Counted from the first letter of the stretch, positions 37,126 through 47,085 are shown. The stretch is 64,000 nt of DNA from Neolewinella xylanilytica (GCF_002934605.1 NZ_PTJC01000005.1:1984001-2048000), one strand, 5' to 3'. Notes: generated by a model not told the origin, from the sequence alone. A program made the numbers and translations.

Positions 37126-38244
37126 ATGAAGATTGCCATCATCGCCCACCTGAAATTTCCGATCGCGGAACCCTTCCACGGCGGGTTGGAAATGCACACC
37201 CATTGCCTCACCGAGGCGTTGATGCGCCGGGGGCACGACGTCACGCTTTTCGCCTTACGGGAGTCGGACCACCGATTCCAAATCGTGCAACCTACCCTGG
37301 ACGCGATCACGCCGACACCGGGCGTGGACCTGTTTGACGGAGAGCCGGGCTTCGGACTGGAGTTCGTCAACAAGTTCCACGCCTACATGGAAGTACTGCA
37401 GGTCATTCAGCGGAGCGATTTTGACGTCGTGCACAACAACTGCCTGCATTTCCTGCCCCTCTCCCTAGCCCATACCCTGGGCTGCCCGATGGTTACCACC
37501 CTGCACTGTCCGCCATTTGCTTCCTTGCGTAGCGGCGTCATCCTCGCCCGGCCCTACCTCGGCAACCAGTTCGTAGCCGTTAGTGAAAGCATCGCGCGGC
37601 AGTGGACGGAAGACATTACGCACTGCCGGGTGGTGCTGAACGGCATTCAGGTCGATCGGTGGGCATTTTCCCGGCGGGGTAGGGAAGGAACCGCCTTCTG
37701 GTTCGGTCGCTTCTGTCCGGAAAAGGGTCCACACCACGCGATCCGGGCGGCTAAATTAGCCGGCTACCGCTTGCGGCTGGCGGGATCGATCTACGACCAC
37801 GCCTATTTCGACCGCTGCATCGCCCCGGAGCTCGACGACCGCATCGAGTACGTCGGCCATCTCGACCACGCCGGCATCTGTCGCGAAGCGGGCAACAGCG
37901 CAGTGGGGCTATTTACTTCCGTCTGGGAAGAACCCTTCGGATTGGTGCTCGCCGAACTACTCGCCTGCGGAACGCCGATCGTCTCCTTCGACAGCGGTGC
38001 GGCCCGGGAGATCGTCGGTACCGGCTGCGGCGTGATCGTACCAAAGGGGGACGCGGCAGCCATGGCTTCCGCCATTCCCCAAGCTGCCGGCCTCGACCGG
38101 GCTTACTGCCGGCAGTACGCCGAGCGGCACTTCGGAATCGACCGCATGATCGACGACTACCAAGCCCTCTACCAAAAACTGGCTCCTAACTCCGGCAAGA
38201 CCCGTGAGGCCGTGCTCCATCCTCCCAGCATCAGTGTCGCCTAG
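37126..38244 (+). CDS. glycosyltransferase family 4 protein
   Basis: 372 residues with the GT-B fold. The acceptor domain starts MKIAIIAHLKFPIAEPFHGGLE (G-G-x-E loop), and FDVVHNNCLHFLPL lies at its end. The donor domain has WFGRFCPEKGPHHAIRAA and the E-x-7-E-like motif EEPFGLVLAELLACG. Such retaining enzymes move sugars from NDP donors onto lipids, sugars or proteins. The protein is cytoplasmic. Its 3' end overlaps the next glycosyltransferase gene, so the two probably act on one glycan or glycolipid. Confidence 0.92.
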   Translation: MKIAIIAHLKFPIAEPFHGGLEMHTHCLTEALMRRGHDVTLFALRESDHRFQIVQPTLDAITPTPGVDLFDGEPGFGLEFVNKFHAYMEVLQVIQRSDFDVVHNNCLHFLPLSLAHTLGCPMVTTLHCPPFASLRSGVILARPYLGNQFVAVSESIARQWTEDITHCRVVLNGIQVDRWAFSRRGREGTAFWFGRFCPEKGPHHAIRAAKLAGYRLRLAGSIYDHAYFDRCIAPELDDRIEYVGHLDHAGICREAGNSAVGLFTSVWEEPFGLVLAELLACGTPIVSFDSGAAREIVGTGCGVIVPKGDAAAMASAIPQAAGLDRAYCRQYAERHFGIDRMIDDYQALYQKLAPNSGKTREAVLHPPSISVA

Positions 38245-39289
38245 ACCCGTAGCCTTTTACGTACACCACCACGGTAGCGGCCACGCCAATCGTACCAGAT
38301 TGCTGGCGGAGCGATTCGCTCCAGACGTCCCGGTTCACGTGTTTACCTCCGCGCCGCAGCGGTTTGCCGACTGGCAGCGTGGCACCGTTCACTACCTGCC
38401 GCCGGACAGCGCTCCCGACCGGGATCCCGCCGCCGATCTCCTGCAGGAGGAAATCTTTCACTACGCGCCGGTGGATCTTCCCGGCCTGCAGCAGCGTATG
38501 GCACGAATGGCTACCTGGGTCGCCAATCACCGACCGGCCCTTTTCGTGGTCGACCTTTCGGTCGAAGTGCTCCTCCTCGTTCGCCTGTGCGGGGTGCGTA
38601 CCGCTCTCGTACGCTTGCACGGGCATCGCGACGATCCCGCCCACGTTGCCGCCTTCCGCCTGGCCGACCGGCTGCTGGCACCCTTTTCCCCGCACTTGGA
38701 AGACGCCCATACGCCGGCGTGGATCCGCCGGAAAACCCGGTATCTGGGTGCGTTCAGCCGCTACGATCACCGAACGGAATCTAAGGCTGTCTGTCGCGAA
38801 CAGCTTAAGCTGGAGCGGGACGCGAAAGTGGTCACCGTGATCAATGGTTCGGGCGGCGGAGCGCGGGAGCCGGGTCACTGGGGAGCTATCGCGCGGGCCT
38901 GTCCGGAATGGACCTTTCTCCTCGTCGGGAAGGTGGAGGCCGCTACCGATGGCCCGGACAACCTGCAGTTCGTCGGATTGGTCCGCGATACGTTTCCGTA
39001 CCTGCGGGCGGCCGACGTGGTGGTCGGGAGCGGCGGGACGAACACCATGATGGAAGTCGGGGCCGCCCGTACGCCATTTCTGAGCTTACCGGAGCCCCGT
39101 CCCTTCGACGAGCAGCTTTGCAAGATGCGGGCATTGGAACGGCTGGACCTTACCCGGATTCTGGAACCGAACCTACCGGTAGACGCCTGGAGGGATCGCC
39201 TGGAGGATGCCGCGGGTCTGGATACTTCGGCTTGGGATCCGCTTTTCGCCTGGCGTTCCGACGACGACCCGTTCGGGGATATGGGGTAG
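38204..39289 (+). CDS. MurG/GT28-like glycosyltransferase
   Basis: 361 residues from a GTG at 38204; a second GTG at 38234 would give a shorter overlap of 11 bp with the GT4 gene. The N-terminal domain has YVHHHGSGHANRTRLLAER, the glycine-rich loop of MurG-like GT-B enzymes. The C-terminal domain has TVINGSGGG, then LRAADVVVGSGGTNTMMEV, which matches the UDP-sugar-binding G-G-x-x-T/S region, and ends acidic. The exact sugar is unknown. The overlap with the GT4 gene shows they are one transcription unit. Confidence 0.82.
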   Translation: MRPCSILPASVSPRPVAFYVHHHGSGHANRTRLLAERFAPDVPVHVFTSAPQRFADWQRGTVHYLPPDSAPDRDPAADLLQEEIFHYAPVDLPGLQQRMARMATWVANHRPALFVVDLSVEVLLLVRLCGVRTALVRLHGHRDDPAHVAAFRLADRLLAPFSPHLEDAHTPAWIRRKTRYLGAFSRYDHRTESKAVCREQLKLERDAKVVTVINGSGGGAREPGHWGAIARACPEWTFLLVGKVEAATDGPDNLQFVGLVRDTFPYLRAADVVVGSGGTNTMMEVGAARTPFLSLPEPRPFDEQLCKMRALERLDLTRILEPNLPVDAWRDRLEDAAGLDTSAWDPLFAWRSDDDPFGDMG

Positions 39290-39381
39290 AAGAGGTAAAA
39301 GTGGCAGTCGGTGGAGTCCGGCACGATCGTTGCACCTTTCCACCTGCGCTCCGGCGCCATACACGCTCTCCAATCCTTCCG

Positions 39382-39389
39382 TACCTTTG
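39382..39389 (+). promoter_or_regulatory. candidate -7 promoter box for lon
   Basis: TACCTTTG matches TAnnTTTG exactly, 60 bp before the lon ATG at 39449. No clear -33 TTTG lies 19-22 bp upstream. It would give a leader of about 55 nt. Confidence 0.4.
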
Positions 39390-39448
39390 TACTTTGGAAG
39401 TTCGCCCTCCAACCCCAGCCCGTGACCCGACCGAAGATTAAAATTAAA

Positions 39449-41842
39449 ATGGATAACCGCGCATTCGACGACGACCAGGAAATGCTTCCCTTCATCGGTC
39501 TGGAAGACGGTGACGAAGAGCGGGTCGACGGCAACACTCCCAGTCCGATCCCCATTCTGGCCCTCAAGAACGCCGTGCTGTTCCCGACGATCGTCACGCC
39601 CATTAACATCGGCCGCGATCGCTCCATTAACGCCGTCAACCACGCTCAGCAGGGCAACCGGCTCGTAGCGGTCTTCTCCCAGCGCGACCAGGACATCGAG
39701 GAGCCCGAGGTGAAGGACCTCTACGAGGTAGGAACCCTGGCGCGTATTCTGAAAATGCTGCGGATGCCGGATGGCAGCCTCACCGCCGTCCTGCGGGGCG
39801 GACAGCGGGTGCGTCGTACTTCGGTGACCCAGGAGACCCCCTTTATGGCCGGCGATATCGTGCCCCTGGAGTACGAAAAAACCGGGGAGGAAATGACCTT
39901 CCAAGCGACCATGGACAGCATCCGCGACAAGGCGGTGCGGGCGGTGGAGCTCAGTCCCAACATCCCGACCGAGGCCCGGGTCATGCTGGATAACATCAAG
40001 CGGCCCAGCCAGCTGCTGAATTTTATTGCCAGCAACTTGAACGGCGAGATCGAGGTCAAGCAGCGGCTGTTGGAAACCAACGACCTTGCTACCAAGGCGG
40101 AAGGTGTGCTGAACGAACTCCGTCGGGAACTACACATTTTGGAACTGCGCGACCAGATCGAAAACAAGACCCGCGGCGACATCGAGCAGCAACAACGGCA
40201 GTATTTCCTCAACCAGCAGATCAAGGCGATCCAGGACGAGCTCGGTGAGAATCCCAACGAGCAGCAGATCGAGGAAATGGAAGCCCGGGCGGAGAAGAAA
40301 AAGTGGCCTGAAGAGGTAGCCAAAACCTTTGATCGGGAGATTGTCCGGCTCAAGCGCATGAATCCGCAGGTCGCCGAATTCAGCGTCCAGTTGTCCTATC
40401 TGGAGATGCTCCTCGATCTTCCCTGGCAGGACTACACCGAGGATAATTTCGACCTGAAATCGGTTGCCAAGACCCTCGACGACGATCACTACGGGCTGGA
40501 GAAGGTGAAGGATCGCATTCTGGGCCACTTGGCGGTGCTGAAGCTGAAGGGCGACATGAAGGCACCGATCATCTTGCTGCTGGGCCCTCCCGGGGTGGGG
40601 AAGACCAGCCTGGGTAAGAGCATCGCGCAAGCGCTCGGCCGCAAGTTTGCCCGCATCAGCCTCGGCGGCCTCCACGACGAGAGTGAGATCCGCGGGCACC
40701 GCAAAACCTACATCGGTGCCATGCCCGGGCGCATCGTTCAATCCCTGCGCAAGGTGGGCAGCGCCAATCCGGTATTTATCCTGGACGAGATCGATAAGAT
40801 CGGGCAGAGCCACCGAGGCGACCCCTCCTCCGCCCTGCTCGAAGTGCTGGACCCGGAACAGAATACCACCTTCCACGACAACTATCTGGACCTGGACGTG
40901 GACCTGAGCAAGGTACTGTTCATCGCCACGGCGAACAGCCTTCAGAACGTACAGCCGGCCCTACGCGACCGGATGGAGATCATCCGGCTCAGCGGCTACA
41001 GCACCGAGGAAAAGCTGGAGATCGGTCGTCGCCACCTGCTGCCCAAGCAACGCAGCGCCCACGGGTTGAAGGCTAAGCAAGTCAAAGTGCCGACCGCCAC
41101 TTTGCGGGAAGTGATCGAGGGCTATACGCGGGAAAGCGGCGTGCGCTCCCTGGATCGCCAGATTGCCGGCCTGATGCGGCACGCCGCCAAGCAGGTCGCC
41201 ATGGAGGATGCCGAGCAGGTGACCATCGGTAAGGACGATTTGGAAACGGTGTCCGGCCCCCGCATTTTCGAAAGGGAGCCCTACCGGGTGGGCCGCCAGC
41301 CGGGCATCGCGATCGGCATGGCCTGGACGCAGGTGGGCGGGGAGATCCTCTTCGTGGAAGCCAGTCTGAGCCCCGGAAAGGGGAACCTGTTACAAACCGG
41401 CAACCTGGGCAGCGTCATGAAGGAGAGTGCCACCACCGCCCGGTCTTACCTGCGGGCCAAGGCCGAGGAGATCGGTATCGACCAGGAGGCATTTAAATCC
41501 CAGGATATCCACGTGCACGTCCCCGAGGGAGCAACCCCGAAGGACGGACCAAGTGCCGGCATAACCATGCTTACGGCGATGGCGAGCGCCTATACGGGAC
41601 GGCCCGTCCGGCCCTACCTTGCCATGTCGGGAGAGATTACCCTCCGGGGCCGCGTGCTGCCGGTAGGCGGAATCAAGGAAAAGCTACTTGCCGCGCGCCG
41701 GGCCGGCATGAAGGAGATCATCCTGAGCCAGTCTAACGAACGGCACGTACGCGAAGTGGAAGCCCGTTATCTGAAGGGGGTAGCGATCCACTACGTAGAA
41801 AACATGCTAGACGTGCTGAAACTGGCGCTGGAGGAGGCGTAA
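39449..41842 (+). CDS. lon: Lon endopeptidase (ATP-dependent protease La)
   Basis: 797 residues from the ATG at 39449; longer frames to 39311 add residues unlike Lon. The LonN substrate domain covers about 28-230, a coiled coil about 240-300. The AAA+ module has Walker A GPPGVGKT at 379-386 and Walker [10 protein letters not shown] at about 442-450. The protease domain has catalytic Ser702 in PKDGPSAGI and Lys744 in [14 protein letters not shown]. It degrades misfolded and regulatory proteins in the cytoplasm. A -7 box at 39382 suggests its own promoter, separate from the glycosyltransferases. Confidence 0.97.
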   Translation: MDNRAFDDDQEMLPFIGLEDGDEERVDGNTPSPIPILALKNAVLFPTIVTPINIGRDRSINAVNHAQQGNRLVAVFSQRDQDIEEPEVKDLYEVGTLARILKMLRMPDGSLTAVLRGGQRVRRTSVTQETPFMAGDIVPLEYEKTGEEMTFQATMDSIRDKAVRAVELSPNIPTEARVMLDNIKRPSQLLNFIASNLNGEIEVKQRLLETNDLATKAEGVLNELRRELHILELRDQIENKTRGDIEQQQRQYFLNQQIKAIQDELGENPNEQQIEEMEARAEKKKWPEEVAKTFDREIVRLKRMNPQVAEFSVQLSYLEMLLDLPWQDYTEDNFDLKSVAKTLDDDHYGLEKVKDRILGHLAVLKLKGDMKAPIILLLGPPGVGKTSLGKSIAQALGRKFARISLGGLHDESEIRGHRKTYIGAMPGRIVQSLRKVGSANPVFILDEIDKIGQSHRGDPSSALLEVLDPEQNTTFHDNYLDLDVDLSKVLFIATANSLQNVQPALRDRMEIIRLSGYSTEEKLEIGRRHLLPKQRSAHGLKAKQVKVPTATLREVIEGYTRESGVRSLDRQIAGLMRHAAKQVAMEDAEQVTIGKDDLETVSGPRIFEREPYRVGRQPGIAIGMAWTQVGGEILFVEASLSPGKGNLLQTGNLGSVMKESATTARSYLRAKAEEIGIDQEAFKSQDIHVHVPEGATPKDGPSAGITMLTAMASAYTGRPVRPYLAMSGEITLRGRVLPVGGIKEKLLAARRAGMKEIILSQSNERHVREVEARYLKGVAIHYVENMLDVLKLALEEA

Positions 41843-41960
41843 GGAACGGGATGTGTCCGCCCGACAACCCACCGCCCTAAATAATCGTTAACGAAGAGCG
41901 GGGCGGCCAACCGCCAGAGCCGCCGCGGCGTCTTTTAACCGATTACGTTCCCCGTCGACT

Positions 41961-42608
41961 ATGAAATACCTGTTCCTGTTTTTGCTCTGTTTTGGCTTTG
42001 GCACTGTGGCCCGTGCCCAGCTCGTCGACCAGTACGGTGATCCACTAGTGCAATTTTCCGGTATGGTCCTCGACGGAACGACCAGTCAGCTGCAACCGGT
42101 TCCCTACGCTACCGTTCTCATCAAAAACGACGGTCGTGGCACCTACGCCAACCTGGAGGGCTTTTTCAGCATCGTGGCGCACAAGGGAGATACGATCCTC
42201 TTCAGCGCCCTGGGCTACGACGACGTGGAATTCGTAATCGACCCGGAGCTGGAGGATGATAAGTACAGCTTAGTGCAGTTAATGACCTACAACGCCATCG
42301 ACCTGCCCGAAGCGGTGGTATTTCCCTGGCCGAGCCGCGACCATTTCAAGCTGGAGTTCCTGGCCATGGACGTTACCCCGGAACTGCAGTCCCGGGCCAC
42401 CGAAAACCTGAGTGCCGATAAGCTGGAGCGACTCCAGGAAACCGTACCCCGCAGCGGTGCCGAGAACAGCAGCTACTACCTCCGGCAACAGGCCCGGCAG
42501 ACCTACTACATCGGTCAGCGGCCCCCGATGAACATCTTTAGTCCCATAGCCTGGAAGCAATTCTTCGACGGGTGGAAGCGGGGTGATTTTAAGCGGCAGG
42601 ACGACTAA
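41961..42608 (+). CDS. CarboxypepD_reg-like exported protein
   Basis: 215 residues. The signal peptide ends A-R-A-Q. A carboxypeptidase-regulatory-like beta-sandwich (about 30-115) has QFSGMVLDGTTSQ, VPYATVLIKNDGRGTYANLEGFFSIVA (broken by turns) and GDTILFSALGYDDVEF. The C-terminal 100 residues are helical with Asp/Arg. Bacteroidetes encode many such short surface or periplasmic proteins with unknown function; the same fold caps SusC proteins. A perfect 16-bp hairpin starts 32 bp after the stop. Confidence 0.83.
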   Translation: MKYLFLFLLCFGFGTVARAQLVDQYGDPLVQFSGMVLDGTTSQLQPVPYATVLIKNDGRGTYANLEGFFSIVAHKGDTILFSALGYDDVEFVIDPELEDDKYSLVQLMTYNAIDLPEAVVFPWPSRDHFKLEFLAMDVTPELQSRATENLSADKLERLQETVPRSGAENSSYYLRQQARQTYYIGQRPPMNIFSPIAWKQFFDGWKRGDFKRQDD

Positions 42609-42640
42609 GGAGAGTACGGAGCTCATGGCGGGAAGTATTG

Positions 42641-42675
42641 CTACGGCCTGACACATCCGATGTGTCAGGCCGTAG
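42641..42675 (+). terminator. perfect 16-bp hairpin, probable terminator
   Basis: Bases 42641-42656 pair without mismatch with 42660-42675 across the loop CCG; the stem word is CTACGGCCTGACACAT. It lies 32 bp after the CarboxypepD_reg gene and 65 bp before the ABC transporter start. The following bases (AATGTCTGTC) are only weakly T-rich. Confidence 0.7.
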
Positions 42676-42740
42676 AATGTCTGTCATAATGGCAGTATCC
42701 TCCGAAGCAACTACCGCTCCCGACCAACTGTTACTGCCGC

Positions 42741-44576
42741 ATGCCTTCTTCCCGATCCCGCGGCCAACAGGACGACGCGGAAACCTCCTGGCGCGATCAG
42801 CTTTCCGCCCTCCGCAACCTGCCGCCCTTTTTTCGCCTGATCTACCGGACGAGTCCGTCCCTCACGGTCACCAACGTGCTGCTGCGTTTGGTACAATCTG
42901 CCCTGCCGGCCGCCAAACTATACGTTGGTAAGCTGATCATCGATGAGGTGATCCGGATCCTGGATGCCGGTGGCGATACGACCTACCTCTGGGAGCTGGT
43001 GGCGCTGGAGTTGGCGCTGTTCCTGGCGTCCGATTTATTGAATCGGGGCATCAACCTGGTGGATAGCTTACTTGCCGATCTCTACACGAACCAAACCAGC
43101 GTCGATCTGATGCGCCACGCGGCTACGCTGGACCTCTACCACTTCGAGGATGCTGAATTCTACGACAAGATGGAGCGGGCGCGGCGGCAGACTACCAGCC
43201 GGTCTACGCTGATTTCCCAACTGCTGGCCCAGTTTCAGAGCACCGTTACCCTGGTGGTCCTGGGCGTCAGCGTAGCCGCCTTCAATCCGTGGCTGATCGT
43301 GTTGCTGGTCGTGGCGGTGATCCCGAGCTTTATCCAGGAGAATTACTTTAACCAACAGGTCTATAGCCTGACCCGCAGCTGGACGCCCGAGCGGCGGGAA
43401 CTCGACTACCTGCGGTACCTCGGTGCCAGCGACGTGACCGCGAAGGAAGTGAAGATATTCGGGTTGGCCGACTTCATCACCACCCGCTTCCACAAACTGT
43501 CAATGCAGTACTACCACGTAAACCGCAAACTGAGCATCAAGCGTGCCAGCTGGGGCGCCTTCTTCAGCGCCGTGAGTGCATTGACCTACTACGGCGCCTA
43601 CGTGCTGATCATCTTCCAGACTATCAATGGGGTGATCACCGTGGGCTCGCTCACCTTCCTCTCGGGAGCCTTCCGACAGATGCAGCAGGGGCTACAAACG
43701 GTGCTCTCCCGCTTTTCCACCATCGGCGAGAACGCCCTCTATCTCCAGGACCTCTTCGACTTCTTCGCTATCCGGCCCAATATCGCGGACCGTCCCGGTT
43801 CCATACCCTTTCCCACCCAACTGCGGATCGGCTGGGAATTCCAGGACGTCAGCTTCAAGTACCCGAACAGCGACACCTACGCCATCCGCAACCTGACCTT
43901 CAAACTGCCCGCCGGCCAGAAACTGGCGCTGGTAGGGGAGAATGGCGCCGGTAAAACCACCTTGGTCAAACTACTGGCCCGGCTGTATGAACCCACCGAA
44001 GGCCGGATCCTGCTGGATGGCCGCGACCTCCGGGAATACGAGCTCAGTACCCTCCGCGACAACGTCGGGGTCATCTTCCAGGACTTCTTCCGCTACCAGC
44101 TCACCGCCCGGGAAAACATCGTGGTCGGCCGCGTAGAGGAAGGGGAGAACACCGAGCGCATCCAGGACAGTGCCCGGAAGTCCCTGGCCGAAGCGGTTAT
44201 CAACGACCTTGCCGGCGGGTACGACCAGCTGCTCGGGCGTCGGTTCGCAGGAGCCGTGGACCTCAGCGGCGGACAGTGGCAAAAGATCGCCCTCGCCCGG
44301 GCCTACATGCGGGATGCCCAGTTGCTCATCCTGGACGAGCCCACCAGTGCCCTCGACGCCCGGGCGGAGTACGAGGTCTTCCAACGCTTCACCGCCCTGA
44401 TCGAAGGGAAGACGGCCGTGCTGATCAGCCACCGCTTTTCTACCGTTCGGATGGCCGATCATATTCTATTCCTGGAGTACGGGGGCTTGCTGGAGGAGGG
44501 GAGCCATGAAGAGCTGCTGGCGCTGGGCGGGCGGTATGCGGAGCTTTTCGAACTGCAGGCTGCTGGGTATAGGTAG
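42741..44576 (+). CDS. ABC transporter ATP-binding/permease fusion (exporter)
   Basis: 611 residues, a half-transporter with six TM helices (about 30-340) followed by the nucleotide-binding domain (about 360-605). Walker A is GENGAGKTTLVKL, the Q-loop is in GVIFQDFF, the signature is LSGGQWQKIALARA and Walker B is QLLILDEPTSALDA, with H-loop ISHRFSTV. It would work as a homodimer to export lipid, peptide or drug. The ATG at 42741 is used. Its TAG stop is shared with the first GGTAG of the repeat array at 44576. Confidence 0.94.
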   Translation: MPSSRSRGQQDDAETSWRDQLSALRNLPPFFRLIYRTSPSLTVTNVLLRLVQSALPAAKLYVGKLIIDEVIRILDAGGDTTYLWELVALELALFLASDLLNRGINLVDSLLADLYTNQTSVDLMRHAATLDLYHFEDAEFYDKMERARRQTTSRSTLISQLLAQFQSTVTLVVLGVSVAAFNPWLIVLLVVAVIPSFIQENYFNQQVYSLTRSWTPERRELDYLRYLGASDVTAKEVKIFGLADFITTRFHKLSMQYYHVNRKLSIKRASWGAFFSAVSALTYYGAYVLIIFQTINGVITVGSLTFLSGAFRQMQQGLQTVLSRFSTIGENALYLQDLFDFFAIRPNIADRPGSIPFPTQLRIGWEFQDVSFKYPNSDTYAIRNLTFKLPAGQKLALVGENGAGKTTLVKLLARLYEPTEGRILLDGRDLREYELSTLRDNVGVIFQDFFRYQLTARENIVVGRVEEGENTERIQDSARKSLAEAVINDLAGGYDQLLGRRFAGAVDLSGGQWQKIALARAYMRDAQLLILDEPTSALDARAEYEVFQRFTALIEGKTAVLISHRFSTVRMADHILFLEYGGLLEEGSHEELLALGGRYAELFELQAAGYR

Positions 44577-44799
44577 GTAGACGGCTGGATCGCTTCGCTC
44601 CCTGCCTTGGTAGACGGAGCTTCGCTCCTGGTAGACGGCTGGATCGCTTCGCTCCCTGCCTTGGTAGACGGGCTTCGCCCTTGGTAGACGGCCGGGTCGC
44701 TTCGCTTCCGGCCTTGGTAGACGGAGCTTCGCTCCTGGTAGACGGCTGGATCGCTTCGCTCCCTGCCTTGGTAGACGGAGCTTCGCTCCTGGTAGACAG
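44576..44799 (+). repeat. 54-bp composite tandem array (33 + 21 bp modules)
   Basis: Eight modules run in a row, alternating long (33 bp) and short (20-21 bp). Long modules start at 44576, 44630, 44683 and 44737; short ones at 44609, 44663, 44716 and 44770. Every module begins GGTAGACGG and has a TTC-loop hairpin core (for example GGAGC TTC GCTCC, or GGGC TTC GCCC). Two modules (44663 and 44683) carry compensated changes that keep the stem paired. A ninth partial module begins at 44791. The array starts on the stop codon of the ABC transporter gene. Confidence 0.9.
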
Positions 44800-44870
44800 G
44801 CCAACCCGCTTTCATAATCGCCGGCTGGTAAGACGAAAGGGTTGGCATTCAACAGCACCCCGGCGAGTAT

Positions 44871-45295
44871 CAGCAACGAATAGCAAGAGATAACCACATC
44901 ATCCCCCGAAAGCCACTAAAAGACTACCCGACTAAAAGACTCCCAAATCGGTAGCCAGCAACGAATAGCAAGGGAAAACCCCGCCATTCCCGGAAAGCCA
45001 CTAAAAGACTACCCGACTAAAAGACTCCCACTTCGGTAGTCAGCAACGAATAGCAAGGAAAAACCCCGCCATTCCCGAAAAGCCACTAAAAGACTACCCG
45101 ACTAACAGACTCCCACTTCGGTAGTCAGCAACGAATAGCAAGGAAAAACCCCGCCATTCCCGGAAAGCCACTAAAAGACTACCCGACTAAAAGACTCCCA
45201 AATCGGTAGGTAGCAACGAATAGGAAGGAAAAGCCCCGTCATTCCCGGAAAGCCACTAAAAGACTACCCGACTAACAGACTAAACCTACCTACGC
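44871..45295. repeat. 85-bp tandem repeat, five copies
   Basis: Units start at 44871, 44956, 45041, 45126 and 45211, exactly 85 bp apart. Each begins C/TAGCAACGAATA and contains CCACTAAAAGACTACCC and a second GACTAAAAGAC or GACTAACAGAC. Copies differ at a few sites. The array fills the space between the convergent ABC-transporter and GH15 genes and ends within the last bases of the latter. Frames across it are not protein-like. Confidence 0.92.
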
Positions 45296-47085
45296 TTTTT
45301 ATTAATCTGGAAAGCAGCCGAGATCAAACTAAGGTGCGAAAACGCCTGAGGAAAATTCCCCAGTTGTTCGCCGTGCAGGCCGATCTCTTCGCTCATGAGG
45401 CCGAGGTGATTGGCGTAACCGAGCATCTTTTCGAAGACGACCGTGGCTTTGTCCAGTTCGCCGATGCGGGCCAGGCACTCTACGTACCAGAAAGAGCAAA
45501 TGGCGAAGGCCCCCTCGTCGCCTTCCAGTCCGTCGGTGGCGCCGTGTTCGAGTTTGTAGCGGAAGATGAGCACGTCGGCGGAGAGCTTCTCCTCGATGGC
45601 TTTGAATGTCTTTAGCCACCGCGGCTCCTGGCTGCTCACGAAGCGAAGTAGCGGCATAAGCAGGGCGCTGGCATCCAGGGTGGAGCTGCCCTTGAACTGG
45701 ACGTAGGCCTGCATTTCCTCGTTCCAGAAGTTGTTGAAGATATCTTCGTAGATGGTATCGCGCACCTTGCGCCATTCACCCATGGGGCAGGGTAGACTGC
45801 GGTCTTCGGCGATCTTCATCGCGCGGTCGATCGCTACCCAGCAGCAGACGGCCGAGTGCAGGAAACGTTCCTTGCCGCTGCGAACCTCCCAGATGCCGTG
45901 ATCCTCCTCCTGCCAGTGGGCCACCACGTAATCGACCAGCTTACGGATAGACTGCCAGAAGCGGTGCGTTATGCTTCCTCCGGCCTTGTTGTAGAGGTAG
46001 ATCGTATCGATCAGCTCCCCGTAGATGTCCATCTGCTTCTGGTCGTGGGCGCCGTTACCGATGCGCACGGGCTTGCTGCCGCGGTACCCCTCCAGGTGGT
46101 CGAGTTCCATTTCGTGGAGTTCCGTTTCCCCGTCGACGGCGTACATCAGCTGCAGGTGATCCATGCATTTATCGCGGATCCAGTCCATGAACTGCTCCGC
46201 TTCCTTCGTATACCCCAGTCGTAAAAACGCATACATGGTAAACGCCGCGTCGCGCACCCAGGTGAAGCGGTAATCCCAGTTCCGAGAACCGCCCATTGTT
46301 TCCGGTAATCCGAAGGTCGCCGCGGCAATCGTACTTCCGTAGCGGGCGGAGGTAAGGAGCTTTAGGGCAAGGGCCGACCGCAGCACGGCCTCCTTCCAGA
46401 AACCGTCATACTTGCATTTTGCCGACCAGTCATTCCAGTAGCGCCGGCATTCGGTGAAGCATTCCATCCAGTCCAGGTCGAAATCCTTGCCTTCGTTCAG
46501 GGTGAGGATGAAATCCAGGTTGTCATCCCGGTTGAGGTCGATAGTAGCCGTCAGTGCGCTGTCGTGAATCTCCATCTCCACGTCGCAGATGAGGTGCATA
46601 CTAGGCTGTTCCCCATTGGGATCGTGGATGAGGTAGCCCCGGCCGTCCGGGTTCTTCTCGATTAGGCATTCCGACTTACCGTAGCTGTAGCGGGGGGCGA
46701 TCTTGACGCGCACAGTGTGCTGGCCGTAAACGCCCTTCAGCCGGCGGAAAATGGCGAAGTCGCGCTCCTCACTCACAATCGGCATGAAGTCAGTGAGTTC
46801 GGCGATACCGTTCTCACTCAGGAAGCGGGTGATCAGGATGTTGGTGCCCGGTAGGTAGAGCTGCTTATGCTGAGTATCCTCCGCCACGCATTCAAAGGCA
46901 AAAAAACCGCCGACGTCCGCGTCCAATATGCGAGCGAAAACCGTCGGTGAATCGAAGCGCGGGAGGCATAGAAAGTCGATACTTCCGTTCACGCTTACTA
47001 AGGCCGTAGTGTGAAGATTTCCGATGATGCCGTGTTCGGCAATGGGAAGATAGCGGTCGGGGTATGCGAAATTATGCTCACTCAT
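45286..47085 (-). CDS. glycoside hydrolase family 15 protein (glucoamylase/trehalase-like)
   Basis: 599 residues from the ATG at 47085; a longer frame to 47187 adds residues without family similarity. The N-terminal beta-sandwich (about 1-230) starts YLPIAEHGIIGNLHTTALVS, typical of the trehalase-like GH15 group. The (alpha/alpha)6 barrel includes MGGSRNWDYRFTWVRDAAF. Catalytic Glu residues are expected in HLEGYRGSKPVRIGNGA and GLEGDEGAFAICSFW. It would release glucose from alpha-glucans or split trehalose. No signal peptide is seen, so it is probably cytoplasmic. Its 3' end meets the 85-bp repeat array. Confidence 0.93.
   Translation of the reverse strand: MSEHNFAYPDRYLPIAEHGIIGNLHTTALVSVNGSIDFLCLPRFDSPTVFARILDADVGGFFAFECVAEDTQHKQLYLPGTNILITRFLSENGIAELTDFMPIVSEERDFAIFRRLKGVYGQHTVRVKIAPRYSYGKSECLIEKNPDGRGYLIHDPNGEQPSMHLICDVEMEIHDSALTATIDLNRDDNLDFILTLNEGKDFDLDWMECFTECRRYWNDWSAKCKYDGFWKEAVLRSALALKLLTSARYGSTIAAATFGLPETMGGSRNWDYRFTWVRDAAFTMYAFLRLGYTKEAEQFMDWIRDKCMDHLQLMYAVDGETELHEMELDHLEGYRGSKPVRIGNGAHDQKQMDIYGELIDTIYLYNKAGGSITHRFWQSIRKLVDYVVAHWQEEDHGIWEVRSGKERFLHSAVCCWVAIDRAMKIAEDRSLPCPMGEWRKVRDTIYEDIFNNFWNEEMQAYVQFKGSSTLDASALLMPLLRFVSSQEPRWLKTFKAIEEKLSADVLIFRYKLEHGATDGLEGDEGAFAICSFWYVECLARIGELDKATVVFEKMLGYANHLGLMSEEIGLHGEQLGNFPQAFSHLSLISAAFQINKKRR

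Noticed and set aside
44459-44897. Repeat-rich minus-strand frames across the 54-bp array
   Set aside because: They only translate the tandem DNA repeat and open in more than one frame because the DNA units recur.
44871-45295. CRISPR array
   Set aside because: The 85-bp units are continuous with no unique spacers.
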